64,000 nucleotides of DNA from G963422445 sp963422445 (lineage in GTDB: Bacteria; Pseudomonadota; Alphaproteobacteria; Thalassobaculales; Thalassobaculaceae): positions 5,332,001 to 5,396,000 of the forward strand of contig OY729512.2 in assembly GCA_963422445.2 (NCBI GenBank). Direction: 5' to 3'. Shown piece by piece: positions 8,753-18,073 of the stretch. The number at the start of each line of letters is the position of its first letter. The stretch's first letter is position 1. The notes under the pieces are model-generated. The model ran no database searches. It was given only the letters and a program-made list of their open reading frames with translations, and was not told the origin of the DNA. The translations under genes and the position numbers were made by a program.

Positions 8753-9531
8753 CGGCAGGCGCCGTCCCGATCCTGTCCGCGAAGGATATCGTCTGTTACT
8801 ACGGCGCCATCCGGGGTTGCGAAAATGTCAGCCTTGACCTTTATCCAGGCGAGGTTCTTGGCATCGTCGGTGAATCTGGTTCGGGGAAGACAACCCTGTT
8901 GAAGGTCTTGTCGGCGAGCCTGAAGCCCGACGCGGGGTCCGTCATTTACAACAACCGTCAGAACGAGGATGTCGACATCCATGCCATCAGCGAATCGGAG
9001 CGACGGTTCCTGATGCGCACCGATTGGGCTTTCGTTCATCAGAACCCCCGTGATGGACTTCGGATGAATGTCAGCGCCGGCGCCAATGTCGGCGAACGCC
9101 TGATGGTGGTCGGCTGGCGCCACTATGGCGAGATCCGCGGCGAGACCGTCGACTGGCTACAACGGGTCGAGGTTGACGTGACCCGGATTGGGGATCTGCC
9201 GAACACGTTTTCGGATGGCATGCAGCAGCGTCTTCAAATCGCGCGCAACCTCGTCTCTAGACCGCGCCTTGCATTCATGGACGAACCGACTGGCGGCCTT
9301 GATGTGTCCGTGCAGGCGCGCCTGCTCGACCTGATCCGCAGTCTAGTCGCGGATCTCGACCTCGCCGCCGTCATCGTTACGCATGATCTGGCGGTTGCCC
9401 GGCTGCTGGCCCAACGGCTGCTCGTGATGCGACAGGGCCGTGTCGTTGAAACCGGTTTGACCGACCAGGTGCTCGACGATCCACAGCACCCCTATTCGCA
9501 GTTGCTCGTCTCCTCGATCCTGCAAACCTGA
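8749..9531 (+). CDS. phnK: C-P lyase associated ABC-type ATPase PhnK
   Basis: A 260-residue ATPase whose ATG at 8749 overlaps the phnJ stop. Walker A GESGSGKTT is near residues 41-49, the signature region is FSDGMQQRLQIARNL and Walker B is RLAFMDEPTGGLD. PhnK docks on the C-P lyase core complex through PhnJ and is not part of an importer. FSDGMQQR in place of LSGGQ is characteristic of PhnK. Ribosome site and spacing fit the operon. Confidence 0.94.
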   Translation: MTAGAVPILSAKDIVCYYGAIRGCENVSLDLYPGEVLGIVGESGSGKTTLLKVLSASLKPDAGSVIYNNRQNEDVDIHAISESERRFLMRTDWAFVHQNPRDGLRMNVSAGANVGERLMVVGWRHYGEIRGETVDWLQRVEVDVTRIGDLPNTFSDGMQQRLQIARNLVSRPRLAFMDEPTGGLDVSVQARLLDLIRSLVADLDLAAVIVTHDLAVARLLAQRLLVMRQGRVVETGLTDQVLDDPQHPYSQLLVSSILQT

Positions 9532-9539
9532 GGTTCCGG

Positions 9540-10238
9540 ATGACGGCCTTGATCAGCGCTGAAAAGGTTTCGAAAGACTTCATACTCCACGTTCAGGGCG
9601 GCGCCAGGATCCCGGTCTTGTCCAACCTTGATTTCGCCGTCGGTCCCGGTGAGTGCGTCGCGTTGGTCGGGGCCTCGGGCAGCGGCAAGAGCACGTTCAT
9701 GCGTATGATCTACGCGAATTATCTTTGCTCGAAGGGCCATATCTGGGTTTGCCATGGCGGAGAGAAGATCGACATTGCCCGAGCCGACCCTCATGTCATC
9801 CTCAACATCCGTCGCCATACGATAGGATATGTCAGCCAGTTCCTGCGTGTGGTTCCGCGTGTGCCAACCGTCAAGATCGTTGCGGAACCGCTTGTCGCTG
9901 CCGGCGGCTCAAGGAAACAGGCGCTTGCCAGGGCGGAAACGCTGCTGCAGCGCCTTCATATCCCTGAGGCTCTCTGGCCGTTATCCCCCGTCACCTTCTC
10001 GGGCGGTGAGCAGCAACGGGTGAATATCGCGCGTGGCTTCGTCTTCGATTATCCGATCCTGCTGCTCGACGAACCGACATCCAACCTCGACCCGGAGAAC
10101 CGGGCAGTGGCGCTGGCGCTGGTCTGCGAAGCAAAAGCCCGCGGCGCCGCAATTATCGGCATTTTTCATGATCAAGAAACACGCGAACAGATGTGCACCC
10201 GTGAATTCGACATCACCGACTATCGGGCGGTGGCATGA
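9540..10238 (+). CDS. phnL: C-P lyase associated ABC-type ATPase PhnL
   Basis: A 232-residue ATPase starting eight bases after phnK behind GAGG. Walker A GASGSGKST lies near residues 44-52, the signature is FSGGEQQRVNIARG and Walker B is ILLLDEPTSNLD. PhnL works with PhnG, H and I in the first (adenine displacement) step and forms heterodimers with PhnK on the complex. Its stop overlaps the phnM start (ATGA at 10235-10238). Full length and no lesion. Confidence 0.94.
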   Translation: MTALISAEKVSKDFILHVQGGARIPVLSNLDFAVGPGECVALVGASGSGKSTFMRMIYANYLCSKGHIWVCHGGEKIDIARADPHVILNIRRHTIGYVSQFLRVVPRVPTVKIVAEPLVAAGGSRKQALARAETLLQRLHIPEALWPLSPVTFSGGEQQRVNIARGFVFDYPILLLDEPTSNLDPENRAVALALVCEAKARGAAIIGIFHDQETREQMCTREFDITDYRAVA

Positions 10239-11383
10239 TGGAAACGGTATTCGCGAACGCAAGTGTGATATTAGCCAACCAGGTTCTGACGGCTGGCACC
10301 GTCGTCGTGGGAGATGACGGTGATATCAGGGAGATCGCCAGTGACAGTATTGCGCCATCCGGCGCGATCGATTGTGATGGTGATTGTCTGATTCCCGGAT
10401 TGGTCGAGCTGCACACCGACAACCTTGAGCAACATGCAACGCCACGGCCGAAGGCGAACTGGCCCCCGGTTGCTGCTGCTCTTGCGCATGACAGTCAACT
10501 CGCAATATCCGGAATCACGACCGCTTTCGACGCGATCGCCCTCGGGGAAGTCCGTGAAACGGGCGAGCGGGTCGAAAAACTCGAAACAATGATTGCGGGC
10601 ATTACCGAAGCTCGGGAGAAAAACCTGTTGCGCGCGGATCACTTGCTGCATTTCCGCTGCGAAATTTCCTATCCGAATCTGCGCGATATTTTTGATCCGC
10701 TCGTCACGCACCCGTTGCTGCGCCTCGTGTCGATCATGGATCACACGCCGGGACAGCGCCAGTTCGTCAATGAACCCGAGTACCGCATCTACTATCAGGG
10801 AAAGTATGGCCTGTCGGATGACGAAATGGCGGCCTTTACCGACGCGCGCAGACGCCACAGCGTGGCATACGGCGCCATGCACCGGCGTCATGTGGTCGTC
10901 GTTTGCCAGGAGATCGGAGTCAGCCTTGCCAGCCACGATGACGCGACCATCGGCCATGTCGAGGCGGCGGTCGCGGACGGCATGTCCATCGCCGAATTCC
11001 CGACGACCGTCAAGGCGGCAAAAGCATCCCATGCGGCGGGCCTCAAGGTTATGATGGGTGGGCCCAACCTGGTGCGGGGTATCTCGCATTCCGGGAATGT
11101 CTCCGCCCGCAACCTCGCAGATCTCGGTATTCTTGATATCGTGTCTAGCGACTACATTCCCAGCAGCAGCTTGCACGCGGCCTTCAAACTGAATGACGAG
11201 CTGACCGGCTTCAGTCTGCCTCGCGCGGTCCGCGCTATCAGCAAAACGCCGGCGGAAGCCGTCGGATTGTTCGATCGTGGCGAAATCGCTGTTGGCAAGC
11301 GCGGGGATCTGGTGCGCGTTCGACGCGCGCCCGGTCATCCGCTCGTCAGAGGGGTGTGGTGCATGGGCCATCGCGTGGCCTGA
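10235..11383 (+). CDS. phnM: Alpha-D-ribose 1-methylphosphonate 5-triphosphate diphosphatase PhnM
   Basis: A 382-residue amidohydrolase-superfamily enzyme. It removes pyrophosphate from ribose methylphosphonate triphosphate before PhnJ acts. The metal-site segment is LVELHTDNLEQHATPRP, followed by FRCEISYPN, ASHDDATIGHVEAA and SDYIPSSSLHAAF, all typical of PhnM. Translation is coupled to phnL by a four-base overlap. Full length. Confidence 0.95.
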   Translation: MMETVFANASVILANQVLTAGTVVVGDDGDIREIASDSIAPSGAIDCDGDCLIPGLVELHTDNLEQHATPRPKANWPPVAAALAHDSQLAISGITTAFDAIALGEVRETGERVEKLETMIAGITEAREKNLLRADHLLHFRCEISYPNLRDIFDPLVTHPLLRLVSIMDHTPGQRQFVNEPEYRIYYQGKYGLSDDEMAAFTDARRRHSVAYGAMHRRHVVVVCQEIGVSLASHDDATIGHVEAAVADGMSIAEFPTTVKAAKASHAAGLKVMMGGPNLVRGISHSGNVSARNLADLGILDIVSSDYIPSSSLHAAFKLNDELTGFSLPRAVRAISKTPAEAVGLFDRGEIAVGKRGDLVRVRRAPGHPLVRGVWCMGHRVA

Positions 11384-11397
11384 CAGGACGTCCCGGA

Positions 11398-12096
11398 TTG
11401 ACCGCGCGATACGCCATCTATTTTTTGCCTGATCCCGAAACGGATCTTGGCCGGTTTGGGCGCGCTTGGCTTGGCTGGGATGTCTGGACCGGAGAAGCCG
11501 TCGAACCGTGTGGCTTACCGGCCTTCACCGCCGCCGAACACGGCGCTCTGGTATCCGGGGTACGGCGTTACGGATTTCACGCGACGTTGAAAGCTCCGTT
11601 CCGGTTATCGTCCCGATGCAGCCTCGACTGCCTTCTGGCGACGGCGGACCGCTTTGCGGCGGCGGCTTGCCCGGTCAGAACTGTCGCGCTTACGTTTTCA
11701 TCGATCGGCCGGTTTCTCGCAGTCGTCCCGGCGCGTCCTGCCAGCGCGCTGAACGCCCTGGCCGCGGCGTGCGTTACGGCGTTCGACGACTTGCGCGAAC
11801 CGCTACGGCCGGAAGACCGGGCCCGGCGGCGGCCGGACGCATTGACAGCCCGGCAGCGTGTTTATCTGGAGCGATGGGGCTACCCTTATGTGCTGGAAGA
11901 CTTCCGCTTTCACCTGACGTTGACCGATCCCCTGACGCCCGGGCAAATGGAAACTGTTCGTGCCGTCCTGAGGGCCCGGCTCGCGCCGTGCCTCGATGCG
12001 CCGGTCGACATCGAGACTATCGCCCTAGTTGTCCAGCCGGCCGAGTCGGACCCCTTTCGTCTGCAACAGCTCTTCCGCCTTCGCGGTGCGGATTAG
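11398..12096 (+). CDS. DUF1045 family protein of phosphonate operons (2H phosphoesterase-like)
   Basis: A 232-residue protein starting at TTG 11398 (LTARYAIYFLPDPE), 14 bases after phnM; an upstream in-frame start inside phnM is less likely. Two His-x-Thr motifs, GFHATLK and FHLTLT, are the paired motifs of 2H phosphoesterases. DUF1045 proteins accompany C-P lyase genes in many alphaproteobacteria and may act on the cyclic ribose phosphate product in place of PhnP; that role is inference. Its end overlaps the end of the facing phnE pseudogene by four bases. Confidence 0.85.
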   Translation: MTARYAIYFLPDPETDLGRFGRAWLGWDVWTGEAVEPCGLPAFTAAEHGALVSGVRRYGFHATLKAPFRLSSRCSLDCLLATADRFAAAACPVRTVALTFSSIGRFLAVVPARPASALNALAAACVTAFDDLREPLRPEDRARRRPDALTARQRVYLERWGYPYVLEDFRFHLTLTDPLTPGQMETVRAVLRARLAPCLDAPVDIETIALVVQPAESDPFRLQQLFRLRGAD

Positions 12097-12443
12097 ATTA
12101 CTAAGCGCCGCAAGCGCAGTGACAGGATTTCTAGAGCGATGACCGAGCAGACAATGATGATGATCGCCGCGGTTTCCGCATATTGAAAGCCGCGTATCAT
12201 TTCCCACAGGATCATGCCGACCGCACATTGGATTCGAACCGGTATAGCGAATAGGAAATCCACAGTGGCAAGATCTGGGGAATGACGCCGAAGATGACCT
12301 CTTTCAGGCGCGACGCACCGGTCGCACGGATGCCTTCGACGGGATTCGGATCGACCGCTCTGGAATAGCTTGGCGAGAATGCCTGTCATGTGAATCCACA
12401 AGGCGAGTACGCCGGCGAACGGACCGGGGCCGCTCTCCCGAAA
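12093..12443 (-). pseudogene. phnE: Phosphonate ABC transporter permease PhnE, C-terminal remnant
   Basis: The minus strand reads GPGPFAGVLALWIHMTGILAKLFQ, then loses frame (a stretch matching the expected EAA-loop region is scrambled), then reads MILWEMIRGFQYAETAA and LRLRRLVI to the stop. Both blocks are diagnostic of PhnE, the membrane permease of the phosphonate importer. The N-terminal membrane segments are missing or unrecognisable to the right, and the middle carries at least two frame changes. It was the last gene of a phnCDE operon facing the C-P lyase operon. Confidence 0.8.
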
Positions 12444-12689
12444 CCACGACCACCGGCGCGTCCGCCGCCCCGCATCGACCGGTCGATCCGGGGCCAACGA
12501 GCCGTGAATGCTCGATTCGCGCGATCGATCACATTATCGGCAGGCACGAGAAAAACAGGGCGAACCTGGCGTAGGATCGCCGTGTCCGGCTCCTATGACG
12601 ATCCCATGCTTTGGGGGATTATATCGAATAGTCACATCCGGGGTTGATAAAGCGGACATCCGTCTCTATATTACAGTTCCATTTCAAGG

Positions 12690-13640
12690 AATTGAACGAT
12701 CACCCGCAAGGCACCGGGCAAGGTCCACCGCAAGGGTTTGACACTGCTACAGGTCGCCGCCATGTTCCCGGACGAAGATCCCGCAAAGGCGTGGCTCGCC
12801 GCTCTACGGTGGCCCGATGGCCCCTACTGCCCACATTGTGGCAGCGTCAACGTTCAGTCGAACATCAAACACAAGTCCATGACGCCCCGCTGTCGGGATT
12901 GCCCGAACAAGCGCATGTTCTCGGTCAAGACGGGAACGGTCATGGAAGGCTCGAACCTCACATATCGCGTGTGGGTCGTCGGCACCGACCTCTTTACGAC
13001 GAACATCAAGGGCATATCCTCCATGCGGCGGCCAGAAAGCCGCTTGGTTCATGCTGCATCGTCTGCGCAAGACATTCGCAGCCGAGGCCGGGCCTTTCGC
13101 CGGTCCCGTTGAAGGGGACGAACCCTATATGGGCGGGACACGCAAGACCATGCCGAAGGCCAGAGGCAAGGCGCTCACGGGGCGCGGGGCCGTCGGCCAG
13201 ACGGCGGTTGTCGGCGCCAGGGATCGTGCGACGAAGGCCATCACTGTCCGCGTCATCAAGCAGACCGGGACGCCGATCCTTCACGGCTTCGTCGCGCGGC
13301 AGGCCCGTAAGAACGCCACGGTCTACACCGACAAGGCCGCAGCCTATCGAGCACGCAGCGGTCAATCATTCGGCCGACGCATATGTCCGGGGTATGGCGC
13401 ATACCGACGGGATCAGGTCCTTTTGGTCTACGCTCAAGCGGGGGTGCAACGGCATCGATCACAAGATGTCGCCCAAGCACCTTGACCGCTACGTCACCGA
13501 ATTCGTCGGGCGGCACAACATTCGCGATGCCGACACAATCGAGCACATGGCAGAGGGTGTCGCCGGGATGGCTGGCAAGCGCCTGCGCTACACTGACCTT
13601 ATCGCCGACAACGGTTTGGCCTCGGGAGCGCGCATGTGAG
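12690..13640 (+). pseudogene. IS1595-family transposase remnant (frameshifted)
   Basis: In successive frames: RKAPGKVHRKGLTLLQVAAM, WPDGPYCPHCGS...CRDCPNK (zinc-ribbon Cys pairs), FAGPVEGDEPYMGGTRK (catalytic Asp block), ATVYTDKAAAY, GIRSFWSTLKRG and KHLDRYVTEFVGRHNIR, ending KRLRYTDLIA. This is the domain order of IS1595-family transposases (zinc ribbon plus ISXO2-like DDE). At least three frame changes make it dead. Ends were not found with confidence. It lies between the phnE and phnD fragments and probably split the old phnCDE operon. Confidence 0.82.
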
Positions 13641-14435
13641 GATGACCACACGACAGAGGCTGGATGGCCTGCGAAGCAATGTGACGCGCTCTTTAGAATA
13701 GCAGGGAAACGTCGTGACCTTGAGCGCGCAGGACAGCGCCCTGCTGATCGAAAATGCGGCTTTGCGAACAGAGGAGAAACAGGCTTTTACATCCGGTCGC
13801 TGGACGATCAGGGTCTGATGATTGCGGATTGCTCGCGCGACAACAGGATCCTGCAAGCTCGCCTCATCATTGACGGATAGTGCCATCTTGACGGGCTACA
13901 CTGACCGCATCAGTGCTGAACCAACTTCGGAGCTGATGCATGATCGATAGCAAGAAGTGTCCTATCCCGCGAGATCGCCTTGCCGCCCACCGCGCACCAG
14001 CCCCGAAAGGCCGAACACGAAAAGGACCACGACATGCCCGGCGCAAGCCGTGAAACTGTGCGCCAGGCGTTCATGCGGCCCCTCACTGTGTGGCGGCGTG
14101 CCTTGAATGCAGCAACTGTAAAACCTCAGTGACCGTCTCGCTTGATAGCGACAATGGCGCTCTCCCGAGCGCCGGTGCCGGAATGGTGCCGAGCCCTTGC
14201 GAACATCTCTCCCGGAAAGAGGCAGTCCCCGCCTATCCGCCAAGCCTGGGAAGCGACCTCGAGCCGGATATCAGGCTGTTGTATTCAGCGGGGAGCCCGA
14301 CGGAGCGGGAACCCGAAAAATCGCATAGGGAAGTTGGGCCCAGACCGGGCTTGCGTTAACCCCTAAATTTGAGCACTGGTCGATCGGCCCTTTGATATAA
14401 AGCGAGGTCATTTTTACAAATTGGTCCGTAAACGA
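13641..14435. other. No recognisable gene
   Basis: About 800 bases between the IS1595 remnant and a 56-base repeat. A minus-strand frame ending near 13962 has one hydrophobic stretch (GHVVVLFVFGLSGLV) but no family motif and no good start. Probably decayed sequence inside the former phnD-phnE interval. Confidence 0.4.
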
Positions 14436-14491
14436 GAATTCATGTCGCCAAATTCTTGTCATGGACTCGCTGTTTACAGCGTGGGATCACC
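14436..14491 (+). repeat. 56-base dispersed repeat, copy 1
   Basis: It matches 43143-43198 in the same orientation at 49 of 56 positions (core CATGTCGCCAAA...TGTTTACAGC). This copy ends exactly where the phnD coding sequence is cut off. The other copy is close to the right end of an IS5-B element. Probably the shared end of an unidentified mobile element. Confidence 0.6.
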
Positions 14492-14902
14492 TTGGGCTGT
14501 TGAGGTTCGTGCTGTCCTTGTGCGTTATGATGTTTGAGTAATACCCCTGTTTGCTATCGACGCCGACCTGCTGTGCAAAACTTCCGCGCCGGAACGGTCG
14601 ACCGCTTCCATGCCCGATTCGTTGCCGAACCAGACCGCATGGACCTTGCCGAAGCGCATGCCTTCGATGATGCCGGCATAGTCCGGGGCGGAGAACGGCT
14701 TGATCTGCAGGCCGGTTGTTTTTTCCATGTCGGCCAGAAACGGCAGCCCTTGCTGTTTCAGATTGGCTGTGGATTTGGTCGAGATGATGCCGAAATTGAT
14801 GATCTTCGGATCGCCATCAAGCGGTTTGTAGGCTGCCAGCGCCTTTCCGGCCATGAGAGAGAAGACCGCTCCGACGACCGTTGTGTTCAGTTTGTTGATC
14901 AT
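14492..14902 (-). pseudogene. phnD: Phosphonate ABC transporter binding protein PhnD, truncated and frameshifted
   Basis: It starts at ATG 14902 behind AGAGGAG with a signal peptide (MINKLNTTVVGAVFSLMAGKALA), followed by the PhnD blocks INFGIISTKSTANLKQQ, PFSAPDYAGIIEGMRFGKV and AVWFGNESGMEAVDRSGAEV. The open frame stops at 14525. One T is missing from a T run near 14575; restoring it extends the match through FAQQVGVDSKQGYYSNIITH to about 14492, where the sequence switches to the 56-base repeat. A full PhnD has about 300 residues, so more than half is gone. PhnD is the periplasmic phosphonate-binding protein. Confidence 0.88.
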
Positions 14903-14951
14903 GGATCACTCCTCTTGATGGGATCCGGGTTGGTCTTTTATTTGTGGAAAA

Positions 14952-15782
14952 TCACGCCGATAGCGTAATCGGTTCGACCTTGGCATGCAGCACGGTCACG
15001 TCGCTGTTACCGTCATCCGTGTTGATGCCGATCAACTCGTCGCCGTGAAAGCTGTGCGCCGTGCGCGAGCAAGGGTGCGTTCGGTCCGTCGTATACGACT
15101 TCACCGTCACGCAAGGCCACGACGCAGGGGCAATAGGAATGGCATAATCGACCTGATGCAGCGAGACCGGGATGGTTCTGCCGTCATCGCGGTTGATGTC
15201 CGCGAGTGTCTCAATCACACGCTTGGACGAGGCCGGGTCAAGCGAGGTGATCGGTTCGTTGGCCAGGATGATTTCCGCGCCTTGGGCCCGGGCGATTACG
15301 GTGTGCTGCTGCTAGCCGGCCGACAGGGTGGACGCGCGCTGACCCGCCATCCGGGCGATCCCGACACGGTGAAGGGCCTGCGGCGCCGTTTGCTTTTCCG
15401 ATCTGTTGAACAGGCTGAAGGTTCCGCGCGGGCCCGAAATCTGCCCGAGGAACCCGGTCAGCAAGTTGGTCAGGACCGTGCGGCGGTTGACCAGATTGAA
15501 CTGCTGGAAGATGACACTGATTTGTGTCTGGATCCGGCGGGCATTTCTTAATTCGGCCCTGCGACGGCATGACAGTGCCGAGCACGGTGAGATTACCTTC
15601 TGCGGTGCCGCGACCGGCCACGGCGAGGCCGCCAATATGCCCGATGAGGGTGGATTTGCCGGATCCGGGCGCGCCTATGAGTGCGACCACTTCTCACCGT
15701 TCGAGTGTCAGATCGATATTCCGGAGCGCCTGGGTTTCCCGTTGAACGTCTTGTTGGGGTCGGAGATATCGATTGCCGACAT
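14952..15782 (-). pseudogene. phnC: Phosphonate ABC transporter ATPase PhnC, multiply frameshifted
   Basis: From ATG 15782 (MSAIDISDPNKTFNGK) the frame breaks within 20 codons. Across frames one can read ALRNIDLTLER, VALIGAPGSGKST (Walker A), ISVIFQQFNLVNR (Q-loop) and LADINRDDGRTIPVSLHQVDYA (H-loop), ending near VEPITLSA. The order is that of PhnC, the importer ATPase, but four or more frame changes make it non-functional. It precedes phnD, giving the original order C-D-E. Confidence 0.85.
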
Positions 15783-16168
15783 GGGACTGCCCGCCCGCTT
15801 GGAGTCTCAGGATCGGGCGGATTATCGGCTGGAAGCGTGCCTCTTTTGCGAGTCTGCGGTGAAGATATTCTTGCGGGTCGGGGTTGGGGGCGTTACGGCG
15901 AACAATGCTGTTACGGCTGTTTCCAGAGTTGACAGACCGGGCCTTCGGAGGCACTGGACGGGTCTGTCCAGGCGTTTTGCCGGAAACAGGTTCGCGACAT
16001 ATGCCGGGGGATGTGCTCTGATGCATAGTGGCGGGATGCAATCAAGGACCGGAGGGCTTGGCGGCATCAGGCACATCATCAAAGATATACAAGATGTCGA
16101 TCTTATCGGAACGGCAGAGCAGCAGCCTCGACAGCGTCTCTGCCGGGATGCTATTGTTTTTTAATGTG
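15783..16168. other. No recognisable gene; upstream of the phnC pseudogene
   Basis: Short frames without motifs. This is where the promoter of the former phnCDE operon would lie. I see no clear Pho box. It ends at the target duplication of the next IS. Confidence 0.35.
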
Positions 16169-16177
16169 ATTATTGGC

Positions 16178-17633
16178 CAGCAATTCTCCTTTTGGAGTTA
16201 TCGGGGGTTTTCAAAGGCTTGGAGATGTGATTCAAGCTGTTGTATGAAGCGTCTTGAACGATACATAGAAGTGGTGGGGAAGCGGTGCGCGGCGTTGCCC
16301 GACAAGCGCTCGGGAAGCAACACGCGCTATACCATGAGAGACATCGGGCTTGCGGCGTTTTCGGTGTTTTTCGTGCAGAGCCCGTCGTTTCTGGCGCATC
16401 AGCGCCTGCTGTCGGCGCAGCGCGGCGCTTCGAACGCCGGGACGCTGTTCGGCATGGAGCGGATTCCGTGCGACAGCCATATCCGGCGGATGCTGGATGG
16501 GGCGCCGACGGATCATTTCGACGCGGTGTTTCCGGCGCTTGTCGATGACCTGGATGGCGCCGGCGCCTTGTCGGGTCTGCGCTGCCTGGACGATCGGGTG
16601 TTGATCGCGCTGGACGGCTCGGAGCATTTCCGTTCCGGCACGATCCACTGCGCGCACTGCTCGACGCGCCGGCGGGGCGAGGAGGTGGAGTATTTCCACA
16701 GCTTTGTCGGCGCCGCTCTGGTGGCGCCGGGGCAGCGCCGCGCCTTGCCTCTGGCGCCGGAGTTCGTGCGCCCGCAAGACGGCTCGGCGAAGCAGGACTG
16801 CGAGAGCCGCGCGGCGCAGCGCTGGCTGGCCCGCCTGGGGCCTTGTGTGGCCGGGCTGAGACCGGTCTATCTGGGCGACGATCTCTATTCCCGCCAGCCG
16901 ATCTGCGAGGCGGTGCGCGCTGCGGGCGGGAGCTTCATCTTCGTGTGCAAGCCGTCCAGCCACAAGACGTTGAGCGAATACACCCATGGCGTCGTGCTGG
17001 ACAAGGTGTGCCAGACCGTGGGCAGGGGCGCGGCCAGGCGCCGCCAGCGCTATCGCTGGATGAATGGCGTGCCGCTGCGCGACGGCGCCGACGCGCTCGC
17101 CGTCAACTGGCTGGAGGTCGAGATCGCCAAGCCCGACGGCAAGGTGACCTACCGCAACAGCTTCGTCACCGACCTTGCCGTCACGCGAGACACCGCCGCC
17201 GACATCGCCGCCTGCGGGCGTGCCCGCTGGAAGATCGAGAACGAGACCTTCAACGTCCTGAAGACCAACGGCTACAACCTCGAACACAATTTCGGGCATG
17301 GCAGCCAGACACTGGCCAGCATCCTGGTCGTGCTCAATCTGCTGGCCTTCGCCCTGCACACGGCCTGCGACCTGATCGAAGCATCCTGGCGGCGGGCGCG
17401 GCACGCACTCGGAGCCCGAAGGCGCCTGTTCGAGCACATCCGCACGATCACCGCCTACCATGTCTTCGCGTCATGGGCAGTCCTCATGAAAACCGTCATC
17501 ACGGGCCTCCCCCCTCCCGCAAACGCCTGATCCCCGGCCCCCGCGCCAAGCCCATCCCTCCAACCGCAAAACCGCCAAAAAACCAACACGAAAGGCCGCA
17601 ATGCAACGAAAAACGCCATAAGGAGAATTGCTG
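16178..17633 (+). mobile_element. Intact DDE insertion sequence with 9-bp target duplication, 1456 bp
   Basis: Inverted ends start CAGCAATTCTCCTTTTGGAG (left) and CAGCAATTCTCCTTATGGCG (complement of right end). ATTATTGGC occurs at 16169-16177 and again at 17634-17642, a perfect 9-bp target duplication. The single transposase gene is uninterrupted. With perfect duplications and an intact gene, this is one of the youngest insertions in the window. Confidence 0.92.
16244..17530 (+). CDS. DDE transposase (IS4-superfamily/ISNCY-like)
   Basis: A 428-residue protein from ATG 16244 (MKRLERYIEVVGKR); longer upstream starts lie outside the element. Blocks include RYTMRDIGLAAFSVFFVQSP, LIALDGSEHFRS (likely first Asp), GLRPVYLGDDLYSRQPIC (likely second Asp) and RARWKIENETFNVLKTNG, the Y/K-rich Glu motif of IS4-type enzymes. 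A CxxC-like insert (IHCAHCSTR) follows the first Asp. The family assignment beyond 'IS4-like DDE' is uncertain. Confidence 0.8.
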   Translation: MKRLERYIEVVGKRCAALPDKRSGSNTRYTMRDIGLAAFSVFFVQSPSFLAHQRLLSAQRGASNAGTLFGMERIPCDSHIRRMLDGAPTDHFDAVFPALVDDLDGAGALSGLRCLDDRVLIALDGSEHFRSGTIHCAHCSTRRRGEEVEYFHSFVGAALVAPGQRRALPLAPEFVRPQDGSAKQDCESRAAQRWLARLGPCVAGLRPVYLGDDLYSRQPICEAVRAAGGSFIFVCKPSSHKTLSEYTHGVVLDKVCQTVGRGAARRRQRYRWMNGVPLRDGADALAVNWLEVEIAKPDGKVTYRNSFVTDLAVTRDTAADIAACGRARWKIENETFNVLKTNGYNLEHNFGHGSQTLASILVVLNLLAFALHTACDLIEASWRRARHALGARRRLFEHIRTITAYHVFASWAVLMKTVITGLPPPANA

Positions 17634-17642
17634 ATTATTGGC

Positions 17643-18073
17643 ACAGTCTCTTGACACAGGCTGCGATATCGGCGGTTGCGAGGCGAAGCTGCATTCGAGC
17701 CGCAGACGTCGCTTCTGCTTTCCGACCGACCAGCAGAAAAAGCAATGCGGATGTTTCTCAATCTGATACATTCGAGGTGGAGTTCCGATCGTACTCGACC
17801 TGAACCGTATCATCGTCGGCGCAGCCTGGTATGAGGCCGTCGACGATGATGTCATGCCTCCTTTCAGATGACGCTGCAAGACGAGAACACAGGAGGCATA
17901 ATGATGTTATGGTGCCATTCGGGTCGATGACTGTGCGGATGGCAATGGAGGGGCCGGGCCAGTCCGGCGCGCCCCTTGTCCGCTTGCCGGGGTCGGTCGG
18001 CCCTGCATCCGCGGCGCTCCCGAAGCACGGGTTTGCCGGGGTCCGTCCGGTCGCCTTTTTCGGGACCGGCTGA
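17643..18073. other. No recognisable gene
   Basis: About 430 bases between the IS and the Rpn gene. A minus-strand frame starting near 17858 behind AAAGGAGG has a good ribosome site but no family motif, and it would run into the IS. I see no hairpin terminator. Confidence 0.35.

Noticed and set aside
16232..17461. A 409-codon minus-strand open frame
   Set aside because: It is the antisense of the intact DDE transposase gene in GC-rich DNA; composition is Arg/Ala/Gly-rich with no motif.
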